Assembly: GCA_902559075.1 (NCBI GenBank)
Contig: CACEGO010000009.1
Coordinates: forward strand, 1 to 34,406
Direction: 5' to 3'
Length of the DNA stretch: 34,406 nt
DNA from: an uncultured Pelagibacteraceae bacterium
Lineage (GTDB): Bacteria; Pseudomonadota; Alphaproteobacteria; Pelagibacterales; Pelagibacteraceae
Below, piece by piece: positions 1 to 9,356 of this stretch. Below the pieces are notes generated by a model. That model was not told the DNA's origin. It ran no database searches and saw only the letters and a list, made by a program, of their open reading frames with translations. The position numbers and the translations under genes are program-made. The stretch's first letter is position 1. Each line of letters opens with the position of its first letter.

Positions 1-618
1 AATATTATTTTTACAATTGATATGAAAGATAATCAGAAAATAACAAAACTTTTTTCTTCAAAAGCAAAACCATTAGTTGATAGATATAAATTTATTAAAG
101 GATTTAATGAGGGATCTCTTGATTTTGTGTCTAAAAAAAAAGATGGAAAATCTATTTCAAACTTAAAAATTTTTAATTTTAAATTAAAAGAGCTTCCTAC
201 TTTAACAAAACTACTAAGCTTAGCCTCACTACAAGGAATTGCAGATATTCTTACAGGTGAAGGTATAAGATTTGACGAATTTGAAATGAAGTTTAATAAT
301 GAGGGAAATTTGATGACAATTGATGAAATTTATGCAATTGGTCCTGCCATTTCTATCTTAATGAATGGTTATGTTGAGAAAGATAAGTTAATTAGCCTTA
401 GAGGAACATTGGTTCCGGCAACCACAATAAATAAAACTATAAGTAAAATTCCAGTTCTTGGGAAAATCTTAGTTGGTAAAAAAACAGGTGAAGGTGTTTT
501 TGGTGTGAGTTTTAAAATTAAAGGTCCTCCGAAGGATCTTGAAACAACCGTTAATCCTATAAAAACTCTGACCCCAAGATTTATTACAAGAACTCTGGAT
601 AAATTAAAAAATAATTAA
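1..618 (+). CDS. AsmA/YhdP-like protein, C-terminal part (5' end cut by window)
   Basis: The reading frame is open from base 1, so this is the C-terminal end of a longer gene; the first ATG at 22 is probably internal. The visible ~200 residues resemble the C-terminal domain of AsmA/YhdP-like proteins of alphaproteobacteria: a GEGIRFDEFE segment, a 'gene-product/amphipathic strand' pattern, then a GTLVPA...PVLGKIL segment, a Gly-rich GEGVFGVSF strand and a closing VNPIKTLTP motif. Family members are large envelope proteins thought to act in lipid transport or outer-membrane homeostasis; that role is from family knowledge. Convergent with tyrS, sharing a TTAA at the stop codons. Family assignment is by remembered resemblance, not by a search. 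Confidence 0.7.
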   Translation, partial: NIIFTIDMKDNQKITKLFSSKAKPLVDRYKFIKGFNEGSLDFVSKKKDGKSISNLKIFNFKLKELPTLTKLLSLASLQGIADILTGEGIRFDEFEMKFNNEGNLMTIDEIYAIGPAISILMNGYVEKDKLISLRGTLVPATTINKTISKIPVLGKILVGKKTGEGVFGVSFKIKGPPKDLETTVNPIKTLTPRFITRTLDKLKNN

Positions 619-1844
619 CTTAGTTGAATTTTAATATGCCTTTTTTTTCCAATTGAAAGTTTTAGAAAACTATTTTTAAATAAATCTTGATCTATAATAA
701 ATTTTTCGTCTAAAATCACATCATCATTAATTTTTATTGCATTTCCTTTTATTAATCTTCTTATTTCACTCTTAGAATTTTCAAGTTTAGAAATTGCTAT
801 AAAATCAATTATATTAATTTTTTTTTCAATTAATTTTGCATCAATATTTACACTTGGTAAATTTGCCCCTAAGGAATTACTAGAGAAAGCCTCTCTCGCT
901 GTATCTTGAGAATTTTTAGCAGCAATTTTTCCGTGTAGCATAGCCGTAGCCTCATTTGCTAGCAAAATTTTTAATTCATTAATATTATTATCTTTTAACT
1001 TATTTATTTCGTTTATAGTCAGTTCTGTAAACATTTTTAAAAATTTAAATACATCTCCATCATCAGTATTCCTCCAAAACTGCCAATAATCATAAGGAGA
1101 TAAATATTTTTCATCCAACCATATTGCGCCGTTTTCAGTTTTTCCCATTTTGGCACCAGTTGCTAAAGTTATTAAAGGTGTTGTCAAACCATAAACTTGT
1201 TTATTTGAATATCTTTTTATCAGCTCTACACCATTAATAATATTACCCCACTGATCAGAACCACCAATTTGTAAAATACAGTTTTTATTTTTATTTAGTT
1301 CTAAAAAATCATATGCTTGTAAAATCATATAATTAAATTCCATATAACTTAAGGATTGTTCTCTATCCAGTCTTAACTTAACACTATCAAATGTGAGCAT
1401 TCTATTAATAGTAAAATGTTTTCCAACATCTCTTAAAAAGGAAATATAATTTAAATTTTTAAGCCAAGTATAATTATTAACAAAAATTGGTTTAGTACTT
1501 GGATCATCATTATCTAAGTACTTTTTTAAAATATTTTTAATATTTTTAATATTTTTTTCTATTTCATTTTCAGTTAAAATTTTTCTTGTTTTATCTTTTC
1601 CAGATGGGTCTCCTATTCTGGTTGTTCCACCCCCAATTAATACTATTGGTTGATGTCCATTTTTTTGAAGTAATCTTAAGCACATGATTTGTAGCAAGCT
1701 ACCAACATGTAGACTTTCTGCAGTGCAATCAAATCCTATGTAAGCTTTAATTTTTTCTTTATCCAGTAAATTTGATAAATCTACTTCATTTGTGCATTGA
1801 TAGAAATAACCCCTATCTTTAAATTCTTTTAAAAATTTATTCAT
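615..1844 (-). CDS. tyrS: Tyrosine--tRNA ligase
   Basis: Charges tRNA-Tyr with tyrosine in the cytoplasm. The class I signature appears as SLHVGS (HIGH-like) near residue 45 and KMGKT (KMSKS-like) near residue 235. GGGTTRIGDPSGK and the tyrosine-binding IGGSDQWGN are also clear, and a short S4 RNA-binding domain sits at the C terminus (SEIRRLIKGNAIKIND). I place the start at the ATG at 1844, giving 409 residues, the usual bacterial TyrS length. The upstream ATG at 1889 would add 15 residues rich in Phe/Lys and overlap the start of the divergent anmK. The 3' end overlaps the upstream AsmA-like gene by four bases. Confidence 0.96.
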   Translation of the reverse strand: MNKFLKEFKDRGYFYQCTNEVDLSNLLDKEKIKAYIGFDCTAESLHVGSLLQIMCLRLLQKNGHQPIVLIGGGTTRIGDPSGKDKTRKILTENEIEKNIKNIKNILKKYLDNDDPSTKPIFVNNYTWLKNLNYISFLRDVGKHFTINRMLTFDSVKLRLDREQSLSYMEFNYMILQAYDFLELNKNKNCILQIGGSDQWGNIINGVELIKRYSNKQVYGLTTPLITLATGAKMGKTENGAIWLDEKYLSPYDYWQFWRNTDDGDVFKFLKMFTELTINEINKLKDNNINELKILLANEATAMLHGKIAAKNSQDTAREAFSSNSLGANLPSVNIDAKLIEKKINIIDFIAISKLENSKSEIRRLIKGNAIKINDDVILDEKFIIDQDLFKNSFLKLSIGKKRHIKIQLS

Positions 1845-1888
1845 AAGATTATACTTACAATATACAAATTTTTTTAAAAATAATATCA

Positions 1889-3031
1889 ATGAAAAAAAAA
1901 ATATTTTCAGCTATTGGGCTAATGAGCGGAACTTCGATGGATGGAGTGGATTTATCCATTGTTAAATCGGATGGCTACAAAGAAATTTCTTTTATACAAG
2001 ATGAATATTTTGAATATGACCCTAGCTTGTATGAGCAAATTGTATCTGTTAGAGATAAAGTCTTAAATACCGACGATTTACTCACTCATTCAAAGGAAAT
2101 AGACCTTTTAGAGAAAAATATAACTTTTTTTCATGCTAAAATAATCAACCAAGTATTATCAAAATTTAAGCACCAAATAGATCTGATAGGCTTTCACGGT
2201 CAAACAATTCTTCATAATCCACAATCTAAAATTACCAAACAATTGGGAAACGGTAATTTATTATCTCAATTGGTGAATAAAACTGTAGTTTATGATTTTA
2301 GACAAGCAGATATTGAAAATAATGGTCAAGGAGCTCCACTTACTCCTATTTTTCATTATTTATTAGCTAATAAAATCGTTGATAAATACAAAATTGAACT
2401 TCCAATAGGAATTTTAAACATAGGTGGAATTTCAAACGTTACTCTTATTACAAGCTTCTCAAATAAAGTTGAAGACAATATGTTGGCACATGATATAGGA
2501 CCTGGGAATTGTTTAATAGATGAGTGGGTAAGAAACAATTCAAAATTAAATTTTGATGAGAGTGGAAAAATAGCTAAATCAGGAAAAATTGATCAATTGA
2601 TTTTAAATCAAGCAATAGAAAATTTTGAAATTAAAAATTATTCAAAAGCTTTAGATACGAAAGATTTTGATATATCTTTTGCAAGAGGTTTATCTTTAGA
2701 GGATGGATGTGCAACTGTTACCTATTTTACTGCAAAATTGATTTCAGATGCAATCAGAAAACTTAATAGAAAAAATTTTTCAAAAAAATATTTATTATCT
2801 GGTGGTGGAAGAAAAAATAATTTTTTAATAGATTGTATTATTGACAATCTTAAAGACAAAAATTCTAATCTTGATAAAATAGATAAATATGAGTTCAATG
2901 GTGATTATATAGAGTCACAAGCATTTGGTTATTTGGCAATAAGATCTTATTTAAATTTACCTATTTCTTTTAAAAAAACTACTGGATGTAGTAGTCCAAC
3001 AGTAGGAGGAAAGATAGTTAAAAAATTTTAA
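1889..3031 (+). CDS. anmK: Anhydro-N-acetylmuramic acid kinase
   Basis: Phosphorylates 1,6-anhydro-N-acetylmuramic acid released during peptidoglycan turnover to MurNAc-6-phosphate, so that the cell wall sugar can be recycled. The N-terminal GLMSGTSMDGVD motif (residues ~11-22) is diagnostic of the family. Further family blocks are DLIGFHGQTI, FDFRQADI-like sequence, GQGAPLTPIFH, NIGGISN, DIGPGNCLIDEW and LSGGGRKN near the end. At 380 residues it is full length. It starts 44 bases from the divergent tyrS start and converges on the alpha/beta hydrolase, overlapping it by the four bases TTAA. Confidence 0.95.
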   Translation: MKKKIFSAIGLMSGTSMDGVDLSIVKSDGYKEISFIQDEYFEYDPSLYEQIVSVRDKVLNTDDLLTHSKEIDLLEKNITFFHAKIINQVLSKFKHQIDLIGFHGQTILHNPQSKITKQLGNGNLLSQLVNKTVVYDFRQADIENNGQGAPLTPIFHYLLANKIVDKYKIELPIGILNIGGISNVTLITSFSNKVEDNMLAHDIGPGNCLIDEWVRNNSKLNFDESGKIAKSGKIDQLILNQAIENFEIKNYSKALDTKDFDISFARGLSLEDGCATVTYFTAKLISDAIRKLNRKNFSKKYLLSGGGRKNNFLIDCIIDNLKDKNSNLDKIDKYEFNGDYIESQAFGYLAIRSYLNLPISFKKTTGCSSPTVGGKIVKKF

Positions 3032-3684
3032 TAAAGAGCTGTTTCTTTTTTTATATATTTATCAAGACTTTTAATTAAAGCTATATCAGTTTTAGTAAAG
3101 AAATGATTTGCCTCTGTAATTATATCAAATTCAACTTTAATTCCTTTTTGAGCACTTAATCTATTGTCTAGTTCTTTAATATACTCAACTGGAACTAATT
3201 CATCTTTCTTTCCATAAACCACTAGCCCAGAAGTAGGACATGGAGATAAAAAAGAAAAGTCGTAAACATTAGGTTGTGGTGAAATCGCAATAAATCTATT
3301 TATTTCAGGTCTGCGCATTAATAACTGCATTGCTATTAATGATCCAAAAGAAAAACCCGATACCCAACATTGCGAGTTATCAAAGTTTTCTCTTTCAAGC
3401 CAGTCCAAAGCTGCTGCAGCATCAGCAAGTTCACCTTGGCCATTATCAAATTCTCCGTCACTTTTGCCAACACCTCTAAAATTTACTCTACAAACAGAGA
3501 AATCATTTTCCACAAAAGTATGAAAAGTATCTACGACAACTTTGTTATTCATAGTCCCGCCATATTGAGGATGTGGCTGTAAAACTAGTGCTATTGGAGA
3601 TGTATTTTTTTTACTTTTAAAATATTTAGCCTCTAATCTTCCAGCAGGACCAGGTATAAATATTTCTAATATTTTATTGTCCAT
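3028..3684 (-). CDS. Alpha/beta hydrolase
   Basis: Small (218 aa) single-domain alpha/beta-fold hydrolase, probably a soluble esterase-like enzyme; the substrate is unknown. The nucleophile elbow is GFSFGS (Ser near residue 112), the acid is likely the Asp of YGKKDELVP, and the catalytic His is in EANHFF. An HPQYGGTMNNKVV block and the RGVGKSDG segment match a compact family (COG2945-like) often found beside SUF/IscR loci in alphaproteobacteria; the neighbourhood statement is from memory. No signal peptide. It is transcribed away from iscR across a 137-base divergent region. Confidence 0.85.
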   Translation of the reverse strand: MDNKILEIFIPGPAGRLEAKYFKSKKNTSPIALVLQPHPQYGGTMNNKVVVDTFHTFVENDFSVCRVNFRGVGKSDGEFDNGQGELADAAAALDWLERENFDNSQCWVSGFSFGSLIAMQLLMRRPEINRFIAISPQPNVYDFSFLSPCPTSGLVVYGKKDELVPVEYIKELDNRLSAQKGIKVEFDIITEANHFFTKTDIALIKSLDKYIKKETALY

Positions 3685-3766
3685 AAATGATATTGATTAT
3701 TATTTTCAAAAAAAATGTAGGTTTATCACAAGTGAGCGACAAAATGGTAGTCTTTTTTTAATCTCT

Positions 3767-3791
3767 AAACTTGACCAATTTAGTCAGGTAT
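3767..3791 (+). promoter_or_regulatory. Predicted type 1 IscR operator
   Basis: The 25 bases fit the E. coli type 1 IscR consensus (two half-sites around GAC and AGTC) at 23 of 25 positions by my alignment. The left half-site is CTTGACC and the right half-site is AGTCAGGTAT. The site covers the -35 hexamer and most of the spacer of the predicted iscR-suf promoter, the geometry expected for repression by [2Fe-2S]-IscR. The consensus is established for enterobacteria; its use in this organism is inferred. Confidence 0.72.
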
Positions 3792-3798
3792 GTATAAA
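3771..3798 (+). promoter_or_regulatory. Predicted iscR-suf sigma70-type promoter
   Basis: TTGACC (3771-3776) and TATAAA (3793-3798) are separated by 16 bases, 23 bases upstream of the iscR ATG. It is the only strong promoter-like pair in the 137-base gap between the hydrolase and iscR, and it coincides with the IscR operator. Confidence 0.65.
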
Positions 3799-3821
3799 AA
3801 GCCACATAATTAGAGTAAAAA

Positions 3822-4247
3822 ATGAAACTAAGTTCAAAAAGCAGATATGCTGTAATGGCATTAGTAGATTTAGCAAGGTTTGATGATATCTATCCGGTAT
3901 CGTTGAGAGATATATCTTTGAGACAAGGTATATCGCTAGATTACTTAGAACAAATTTTTTCAAAATTAAAAAAAAACGAAATTGTAAAAAGTATAAGAGG
4001 AACTCAGGGAGGGTATGTTCTTAATAAAAACCCGAACGATATTAAATTAACAAATATTTTTCACGCAGTTGATGAAAAAGTAAAAACTGTTCAATGTAAA
4101 AAAGAATCAAAAAGAGGATGTAATGGTAAAGCTACAAAATGTATTACTCACAACTTATGGGATGAGTTAGAAATTCATATTAATACATTTTTTGAAAATA
4201 AGAGTTTAGAGGATTTAATTAGAAATAATAAACAAACAAGAGTTTAA
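3822..4247 (+). CDS. iscR: Rrf2-family regulator IscR
   Basis: Iron-sulfur cluster-sensing transcription factor. The N-terminal winged helix (residues ~1-75) carries the Rrf2 hallmarks [24 protein letters not shown] and RGTQGGYVL. The cluster ligand set is C92, C100, C107 and H110, very close to E. coli C92, C98, C104 and H107, which argues for an Fe-S-binding IscR rather than RirA or NsrR. It is the first gene of the SUF operon, with sufB starting two bases after its stop. A near-consensus IscR operator lies over its promoter, so autorepression when clusters are plentiful is likely. The spacing between the first and second Cys is two residues longer than in E. coli. Confidence 0.93.
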   Translation: MKLSSKSRYAVMALVDLARFDDIYPVSLRDISLRQGISLDYLEQIFSKLKKNEIVKSIRGTQGGYVLNKNPNDIKLTNIFHAVDEKVKTVQCKKESKRGCNGKATKCITHNLWDELEIHINTFFENKSLEDLIRNNKQTRV

Positions 4248-4248
4248 A

Positions 4249-5691
4249 ATGGATAAAAGACAAAAAGAAATAGATAGTTTAAAAGATTATAAATATGGTT
4301 TTTCTACTGATATCGAAAATGTACAAGCTCCAAAAGGTTTAAATGAAGATGTAATAAAATTTATTTCTAATATTAAGAGAGAACCTAATTGGATGCTTGA
4401 GTTTAGATTGAAAGCTTTTGAAAGATTTAAAGTATTAAAAGAGCCTGATTGGCAAAAGCCCAAATTTCCAAAAATAGATTATCAAGATTTGTATTATTAT
4501 TCAGCACCCAAAAGTATGAAAGATAAACCAAAGAGTCTTGATGAATTAGATCCTAAGCTTCTTGAAACATATAAAAAACTTGGAATTCCTCTACAAGAAC
4601 AAGCTAGATTAAATGGAATAGCGGTCGATGCTGTTTTTGACTCAGTTTCTGTTGCGACTACTTTTAAAGAAGAGTTAACAAAACAAGGAATTATATTTTG
4701 TCCTATATCGGAAGCAATTCAAAATCATCCTAAATTAGTAAAAAAGTATTTAGGATCTGTAATACCAACTAGTGACCATTTTTTTGCAACTTTAAATTCA
4801 GCAGTTTTCACTGATGGTTCTTTCGTCTACATTCCAGAAGGCGTTAGATGCCCAATGGAATTATCAACTTACTTCAGAATTAACGCATCAAACACAGGTC
4901 AATTTGAGAGAACACTGATTATAGCTGATAAAGGAAGTTATGTTAGTTATTTAGAAGGATGTACAGCTCCTATGAGAGATGAAAATCAATTACATGCAGC
5001 AAATGTAGAATTGATTGCACTTGATGATGCTGAAATTAAATATTCAACAGTTCAAAACTGGTATCCAGGGGACAAAGATGGAAAAGGTGGTATTTATAAT
5101 TTTGTAACAAAAAGAGGTTTATGCAAAGGTAAAAATTCAAAAATTTCGTGGACACAAGTAGAAACAGGGTCAGCAATAACTTGGAAATATCCAAGCTGTA
5201 TTCTTAAAGGAGATAATTCAGTAGGTGAATTTTATTCTATAGCTATTACTAATAATCATCAAAAAGCTGATACAGGGACTAAAATGATACATCTAGGAAA
5301 AAACACTAAAAGTAAAATAATTTCTAAAGGAATTTCAGCTGGTAGTTCAGATATGACCTATAGAGGTTTGGTTGATATTTCATCAAAAGCTAATAGTTCA
5401 AATAATTATACCCAATGTGATTCTTTATTGATGGGTAATAAGTGTGGAGCTCATACTGTCCCATACATAAAAAATAAGAACTCAGAGTCGAATATTGCTC
5501 ATGAGGCAACTACATCAAAAATTAGCGAGGAACAGTTACATTATTGTCAACAAAGAGGTTTAAATCCAGAGGAAGCTGTTGGATTAATTGTAAATGGTTT
5601 TTGCAAAGAGGTTTTACAACAACTTCCTATGGAATTTGCAGTAGAAGCACAAAAACTTGTAGGTATCAGTCTAGAAGGAAGTGTAGGTTAA
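4249..5691 (+). CDS. sufB: Fe-S cluster assembly scaffold SufB
   Basis: Core subunit of the SufBC2D scaffold on which clusters are built. At 480 residues it is full length for SufB. Conserved blocks include [44 protein letters not shown] and a C-terminal SUFBD region. By alignment with E. coli, the assembly-site Cys405 corresponds to C399 (in KCGAHT) and Glu434 to E428 (in ISEEQ). It overlaps the next gene by a single base (TAATG-type junction), so sufB and sufC are probably translationally coupled. Confidence 0.97.
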   Translation: MDKRQKEIDSLKDYKYGFSTDIENVQAPKGLNEDVIKFISNIKREPNWMLEFRLKAFERFKVLKEPDWQKPKFPKIDYQDLYYYSAPKSMKDKPKSLDELDPKLLETYKKLGIPLQEQARLNGIAVDAVFDSVSVATTFKEELTKQGIIFCPISEAIQNHPKLVKKYLGSVIPTSDHFFATLNSAVFTDGSFVYIPEGVRCPMELSTYFRINASNTGQFERTLIIADKGSYVSYLEGCTAPMRDENQLHAANVELIALDDAEIKYSTVQNWYPGDKDGKGGIYNFVTKRGLCKGKNSKISWTQVETGSAITWKYPSCILKGDNSVGEFYSIAITNNHQKADTGTKMIHLGKNTKSKIISKGISAGSSDMTYRGLVDISSKANSSNNYTQCDSLLMGNKCGAHTVPYIKNKNSESNIAHEATTSKISEEQLHYCQQRGLNPEEAVGLIVNGFCKEVLQQLPMEFAVEAQKLVGISLEGSVG

Positions 5692-6425
5692 TGCTTAAAA
5701 TAAATAATTTAAATGCAACAATTGATAAAAAGTCCATTTTAAATGGATTTTCATTAGAGATTAATCCTGGTGAAGTTCATGCAATTATGGGTCCTAATGG
5801 ATCTGGTAAAAGTACATTATCAAATATCTTATCTGGAAAAAAAGGATATGAAGTTTCAGGAGAAGTTCTTTTTGAGGAAAAAGATTTATTTGAACTTGAA
5901 ACAGAGGAAAGAGCTCATAAAGGTATATTCTTGGCTTTTCAATATCCACTGGAAATTCCAGGAGTAAATACTAATATATTTTTAAAAACTTCCTTAAATG
6001 CCGTAAGAAAAGCTAGAGGCGAAAAAGAACTTGACGCTATTGAATTTTTAAAATTGGTAAAAAAAAAGTCTAAAGAGCTTAAATTTGATGAGGAAAAACT
6101 AAATAGACAATTAAATGTTGGTTTTTCAGGTGGAGAAAAAAAGAAAAATGAAATTTTACAGATGTCATTGCTTGCTCCAAAATTATCGATTTTAGACGAA
6201 ACAGATTCTGGTTTAGATATTGATGCATTAAAGATCGTTGCAGATGGAGTTAATACATTGAGAGATGAAAAAAAATCTTTTTTAATCATTACTCACTATC
6301 AAAGATTACTTGATTATATAAAACCTGACTTTGTCCATGTTTTGATGAACGGTAAAATTGTAAAATCTGGAGGACCAGATCTAGCTTTAGAATTAGAAAA
6401 AAAAGGATACGAAAATTTTAATTAA
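5691..6425 (+). CDS. sufC: SUF system ATPase SufC
   Basis: ABC-type ATPase that drives conformational change in the SufBCD complex. Walker A is GPNGSGKST (about residues 33-41), followed by the Q-loop region FLAFQYPLEIPG. The signature is FSGGEKKKNE, Walker B runs into LSILDETDSGLDID, and the H-loop is ITHYQR. The start is the ATG at 5691, whose A is the last base of the sufB stop. This gives 244 residues, normal for SufC. A longer open frame exists upstream, but its extra 49 residues merely read sufB out of frame. Confidence 0.96.
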   Translation: MLKINNLNATIDKKSILNGFSLEINPGEVHAIMGPNGSGKSTLSNILSGKKGYEVSGEVLFEEKDLFELETEERAHKGIFLAFQYPLEIPGVNTNIFLKTSLNAVRKARGEKELDAIEFLKLVKKKSKELKFDEEKLNRQLNVGFSGGEKKKNEILQMSLLAPKLSILDETDSGLDIDALKIVADGVNTLRDEKKSFLIITHYQRLLDYIKPDFVHVLMNGKIVKSGGPDLALELEKKGYENFN

Positions 6426-7673
6426 ATGAAAGAACAATTAAAAAAAGATTTTGATAATAGTATAAAAAATTTAACTTTGTCTCAAAAAGATATCGAAATA
6501 AAAAAATTTTGTTTAGATAGCTTTATAGAAAAAGGTTTTCCAAATAGAAAAGATGAAGATTGGAAATTTTCAGATCTAAATCAGATAATAAAAAAGAATA
6601 TTGGGGAATTAAGTTTTTATAATGATTATACTACAACAAATAAAGTTGATACCTCAATATTTGTAGATGGATTAGAGCATAATAAAATAGTTTTTATAAA
6701 TGGTAGAATTGAAAAAATTGATTTTGATTATGAAAAAAAAGATAAGATAGAAATAATCGATCAGTCAGAAACTATTAATGAATTTAAAAATAGTAATTCT
6801 TTATCTGACCTTAATAAAGCCTTCACAAATAAATGCTTTAAAATACTGGTTAAAAAAGGCTACCAATTAGCTAAACCTCTTATTATTTATCACACAACTA
6901 ATTCAAAAATTTGGTCTAAAAATATAAATCTAAGATTAGATTTTGAACTAGACAAGGATAGTTCTCTAAGAATAATTGACTTGTATAACGATACTTCTGA
7001 AAAAAATTTTTTAAATATTTTTTATAATTTTGAATTAAAGGAAAACTCAGTATTAAAAAATTTTAAAGTAGATAAATTTGAAAATAAAAATATTAAATAT
7101 TCCTTTAATAATATTGAACAGGATAAAAATAGTATCTCAGAAACGTTTGTTTTATCTTCAGGGTCAAATTTTTTTAAAAATGAGATTAATTGCAATCTAA
7201 AAGGAAGGTATTCGTCAGCTTTTGTTAATGGTATTTTCTCTCTTAATAAAGACAAACATCATGAAGTAAGAACAACAGTAAACCATTTAACTGACAACAC
7301 AAAAAGTTATCAATTAATTAAGAGCGTTTTAGAAGAAAGTTCTAAAGCAGTATATCAAGGAAAAATACTTGTTAATTCAGATGCTCAGAAAACTGATGGA
7401 TACCAACTGAGCAAAGCAATATTGCTAAATAAAGAATCTGAATTCAGCGCTAAACCAGAACTAGAAATTTATGCTGATGACGTTAAGTGTTCGCATGGTT
7501 CAGCTTCAGGTAGTTTAAATGATGATTCTATATTTTATTTAATGTCTAGAGGATTGAGTTATCAGCAATCAAGGGAATTATTAATTAATGGCTTTTTATT
7601 AGACGTTGTAGAAAAAATAACTGACTCAGAGATAAAAAACTTAATTAAAAACATGATTGGAATTAAAGAATGA
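6426..7673 (+). CDS. sufD: Fe-S cluster assembly protein SufD
   Basis: Scaffold partner of SufB. The N-terminal part is divergent and Lys/Asn-rich. The C-terminal beta-helix has the SUFBD hallmarks: DVKCSHGSASGSL with H357 equivalent to the catalytic His360 of E. coli SufD, LMSRGLSYQQSRELLINGF and an acidic C terminus. The length of 415 residues is typical. It begins immediately after the sufC stop and overlaps sufS by four bases, supporting one transcript. Confidence 0.94.
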   Translation: MKEQLKKDFDNSIKNLTLSQKDIEIKKFCLDSFIEKGFPNRKDEDWKFSDLNQIIKKNIGELSFYNDYTTTNKVDTSIFVDGLEHNKIVFINGRIEKIDFDYEKKDKIEIIDQSETINEFKNSNSLSDLNKAFTNKCFKILVKKGYQLAKPLIIYHTTNSKIWSKNINLRLDFELDKDSSLRIIDLYNDTSEKNFLNIFYNFELKENSVLKNFKVDKFENKNIKYSFNNIEQDKNSISETFVLSSGSNFFKNEINCNLKGRYSSAFVNGIFSLNKDKHHEVRTTVNHLTDNTKSYQLIKSVLEESSKAVYQGKILVNSDAQKTDGYQLSKAILLNKESEFSAKPELEIYADDVKCSHGSASGSLNDDSIFYLMSRGLSYQQSRELLINGFLLDVVEKITDSEIKNLIKNMIGIKE

Positions 7674-8887
7674 ATATAGATCAGATAAAAAAAGAATTTC
7701 CAATTTTTGATGAAAAAATTCAAAATAATGATTTAGTTTATTTAGATAGCGCCAACTCATCTCAAAAACCAAAGGTTGTTGTTGATAAGATTAATGAATT
7801 TTATACAAAGCAATTTTCAAATGTAGGTAGAAGCGTTCATTATTTAGCTGTTGCCGCAACTAATTTATATGAAAATACAAGAACATCTGTTCAAAAATAT
7901 ATTAATGCTAAAGACAAAAATGAAATAGTATTTACAAAAGGGGCAACCGAAGCATTAAATTTAATTGCTAATACATTAGGTCAAAATTATTTACAGGAGG
8001 GAGATGAAATATTAATAACAGAACTTGAGCATCATTCAAATTATGTGCCATGGCATTTTTTAAGAAAATCAAAAAATATTAAAATTAATTTTGCTGAAAT
8101 AAATGAGGAAGGTGAAATTACGCTTGAAGAAATAGAAAAAAAAATAACTGCAAAAACAAAAATAATATCAATTACACATTTATCTAATGTAACTGGAGCA
8201 ATTTTACCTGTAAAAGAAATAACCCAGCTTGCACATTCGAAAGGAATAATTGTAGTTGTTGATGGATGTCAAGGCGCACCCCACTTAAAATTAGATATGC
8301 AAGATTTAGATTGTGATTTCTATGCAATTTCATGTCATAAAATGTATGGACCAACAGGTTTAGGAGTTCTCTACGGTAAGAAAAAGTGGTTGGAAGAACT
8401 ACCTCCATACCAGGGTGGCGGGGGCATGATAAGTGAAGTAAAAAAAGATAAAATTTCCTACGGTGATTTACCAAATAAATATGAGGCTGGCACTATGGCT
8501 ACAGCACAAGTAATTGCTTTTGACCAATCTATAAAGTTTTTAGAGAGTATTGGTATAGAGAATATTATGAAACATGAGGCCGATTTAGTTGAATACGGGC
8601 AAGAATTATTACAAAAAAATAATTCAGTTAAACTTATCGGAAATCCGAAAAATAAAGGAGGGGTTTTATCTTTTACTATAGAAGGAGTTCACCCTCATGA
8701 TATAGCAACTATATTGGATGAAGATGGGGTAGCAATAAGAGCAGGCCATCATTGTTGTCAAATTTTGCATGATAAACTAAATATTCCAGCGAGCGCCAGA
8801 GCATCTGTTGGAATTTACAATACTAAAGAAGATTTAGATCAGCTAAATGAGTCAATAAATAACTGTAAAAAAATATTTAATCTATAA
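7670..8887 (+). CDS. sufS: Cysteine desulfurase SufS
   Basis: PLP-dependent enzyme that removes sulfur from L-cysteine and passes it to the scaffold. The PLP lysine is K224 in SCHKMYGPTG. The persulfide cysteine is C362 in RAGHHCCQ, close to K226 and C364 of E. coli SufS. A second cysteine follows directly (C363), where Ala is common. Other blocks are DSANSSQKP, GATEALNLIA, ELEHHSNYVPW and DGCQGAPH. The 405 residues are full length. It overlaps sufD by four bases and sufU by one. Confidence 0.97.
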   Translation: MNIDQIKKEFPIFDEKIQNNDLVYLDSANSSQKPKVVVDKINEFYTKQFSNVGRSVHYLAVAATNLYENTRTSVQKYINAKDKNEIVFTKGATEALNLIANTLGQNYLQEGDEILITELEHHSNYVPWHFLRKSKNIKINFAEINEEGEITLEEIEKKITAKTKIISITHLSNVTGAILPVKEITQLAHSKGIIVVVDGCQGAPHLKLDMQDLDCDFYAISCHKMYGPTGLGVLYGKKKWLEELPPYQGGGGMISEVKKDKISYGDLPNKYEAGTMATAQVIAFDQSIKFLESIGIENIMKHEADLVEYGQELLQKNNSVKLIGNPKNKGGVLSFTIEGVHPHDIATILDEDGVAIRAGHHCCQILHDKLNIPASARASVGIYNTKEDLDQLNESINNCKKIFNL

Positions 8888-9351
8888 TGAATTTAAAAGA
8901 ACTTTATCAGGAAATTATATTAGAACATGGTAAGAACCCAAGAAATCATAGAAAGGCAGAAGATTTTAATAAAGACGCAAAAGGTAATAATCCTTTATGC
9001 GGTGATAATGTTCACGTTTACTTAAAATTAAATGGACAAAGAATTGTAGAAGATGCTTCTTTTGAAGGAAGTGGGTGTGCTATTTCAATGGCATCAGCGT
9101 CTATAATGACAGATTTGATCAGAGGTAAAAATGAACATGAAGCTAAAGAAATTGTTGAGGATTTTTTGAATATGATTAAAGAAAATCCTGAATTAAAATC
9201 AGAATATTTGGATGAAGATGAGAAGACTAAATTGATGTGTCTTTCAGGTGTAAAACAGTACCCAATGAGAGTAAAATGTGCAACTTTATCATGGCATACT
9301 TTGGTATCTGCTTTTGAAGATAAAAAAGAAGAAGTTAAAACAGAAAATTAA
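8887..9351 (+). CDS. sufU: SufU-type sulfur-acceptor/scaffold protein
   Basis: U-type protein that accepts persulfide sulfur from SufS. Ligand residues C38 and D40 (LCGDN), C64 (GSGCAIS) and C131 (RVKCATL) are all present. The ~20-residue insertion before the last Cys is the feature that separates SufU from IscU. The acidic C-terminal tail (EDKKEEVKTEN) is extra. No sufE is visible in the operon, so SufU is the likely SufS partner here. It starts on the last base of the sufS stop. Confidence 0.93.
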   Translation: MNLKELYQEIILEHGKNPRNHRKAEDFNKDAKGNNPLCGDNVHVYLKLNGQRIVEDASFEGSGCAISMASASIMTDLIRGKNEHEAKEIVEDFLNMIKENPELKSEYLDEDEKTKLMCLSGVKQYPMRVKCATLSWHTLVSAFEDKKEEVKTEN

Positions 9352-9356
9352 AAATA

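Noticed and set aside
3370-3883. Plus-strand open frames at 3370-3582 and 3677-3883
   Set aside because: The first lies antisense within the hydrolase; the second crosses the promoter/operator and runs out of frame into iscR. Neither has a coding-like product.
5544-5690. N-terminal extension of SufC in the open reading frame
   Set aside because: These 49 residues read sufB out of frame; the ATG at 5691 restores the normal 244-residue SufC.
5939-6289. 116-residue antisense frame in sufC
   Set aside because: Product is Ser/Phe-rich, typical of the reverse complement of Lys/Glu-rich A/T-biased coding sequence; no family resemblance.
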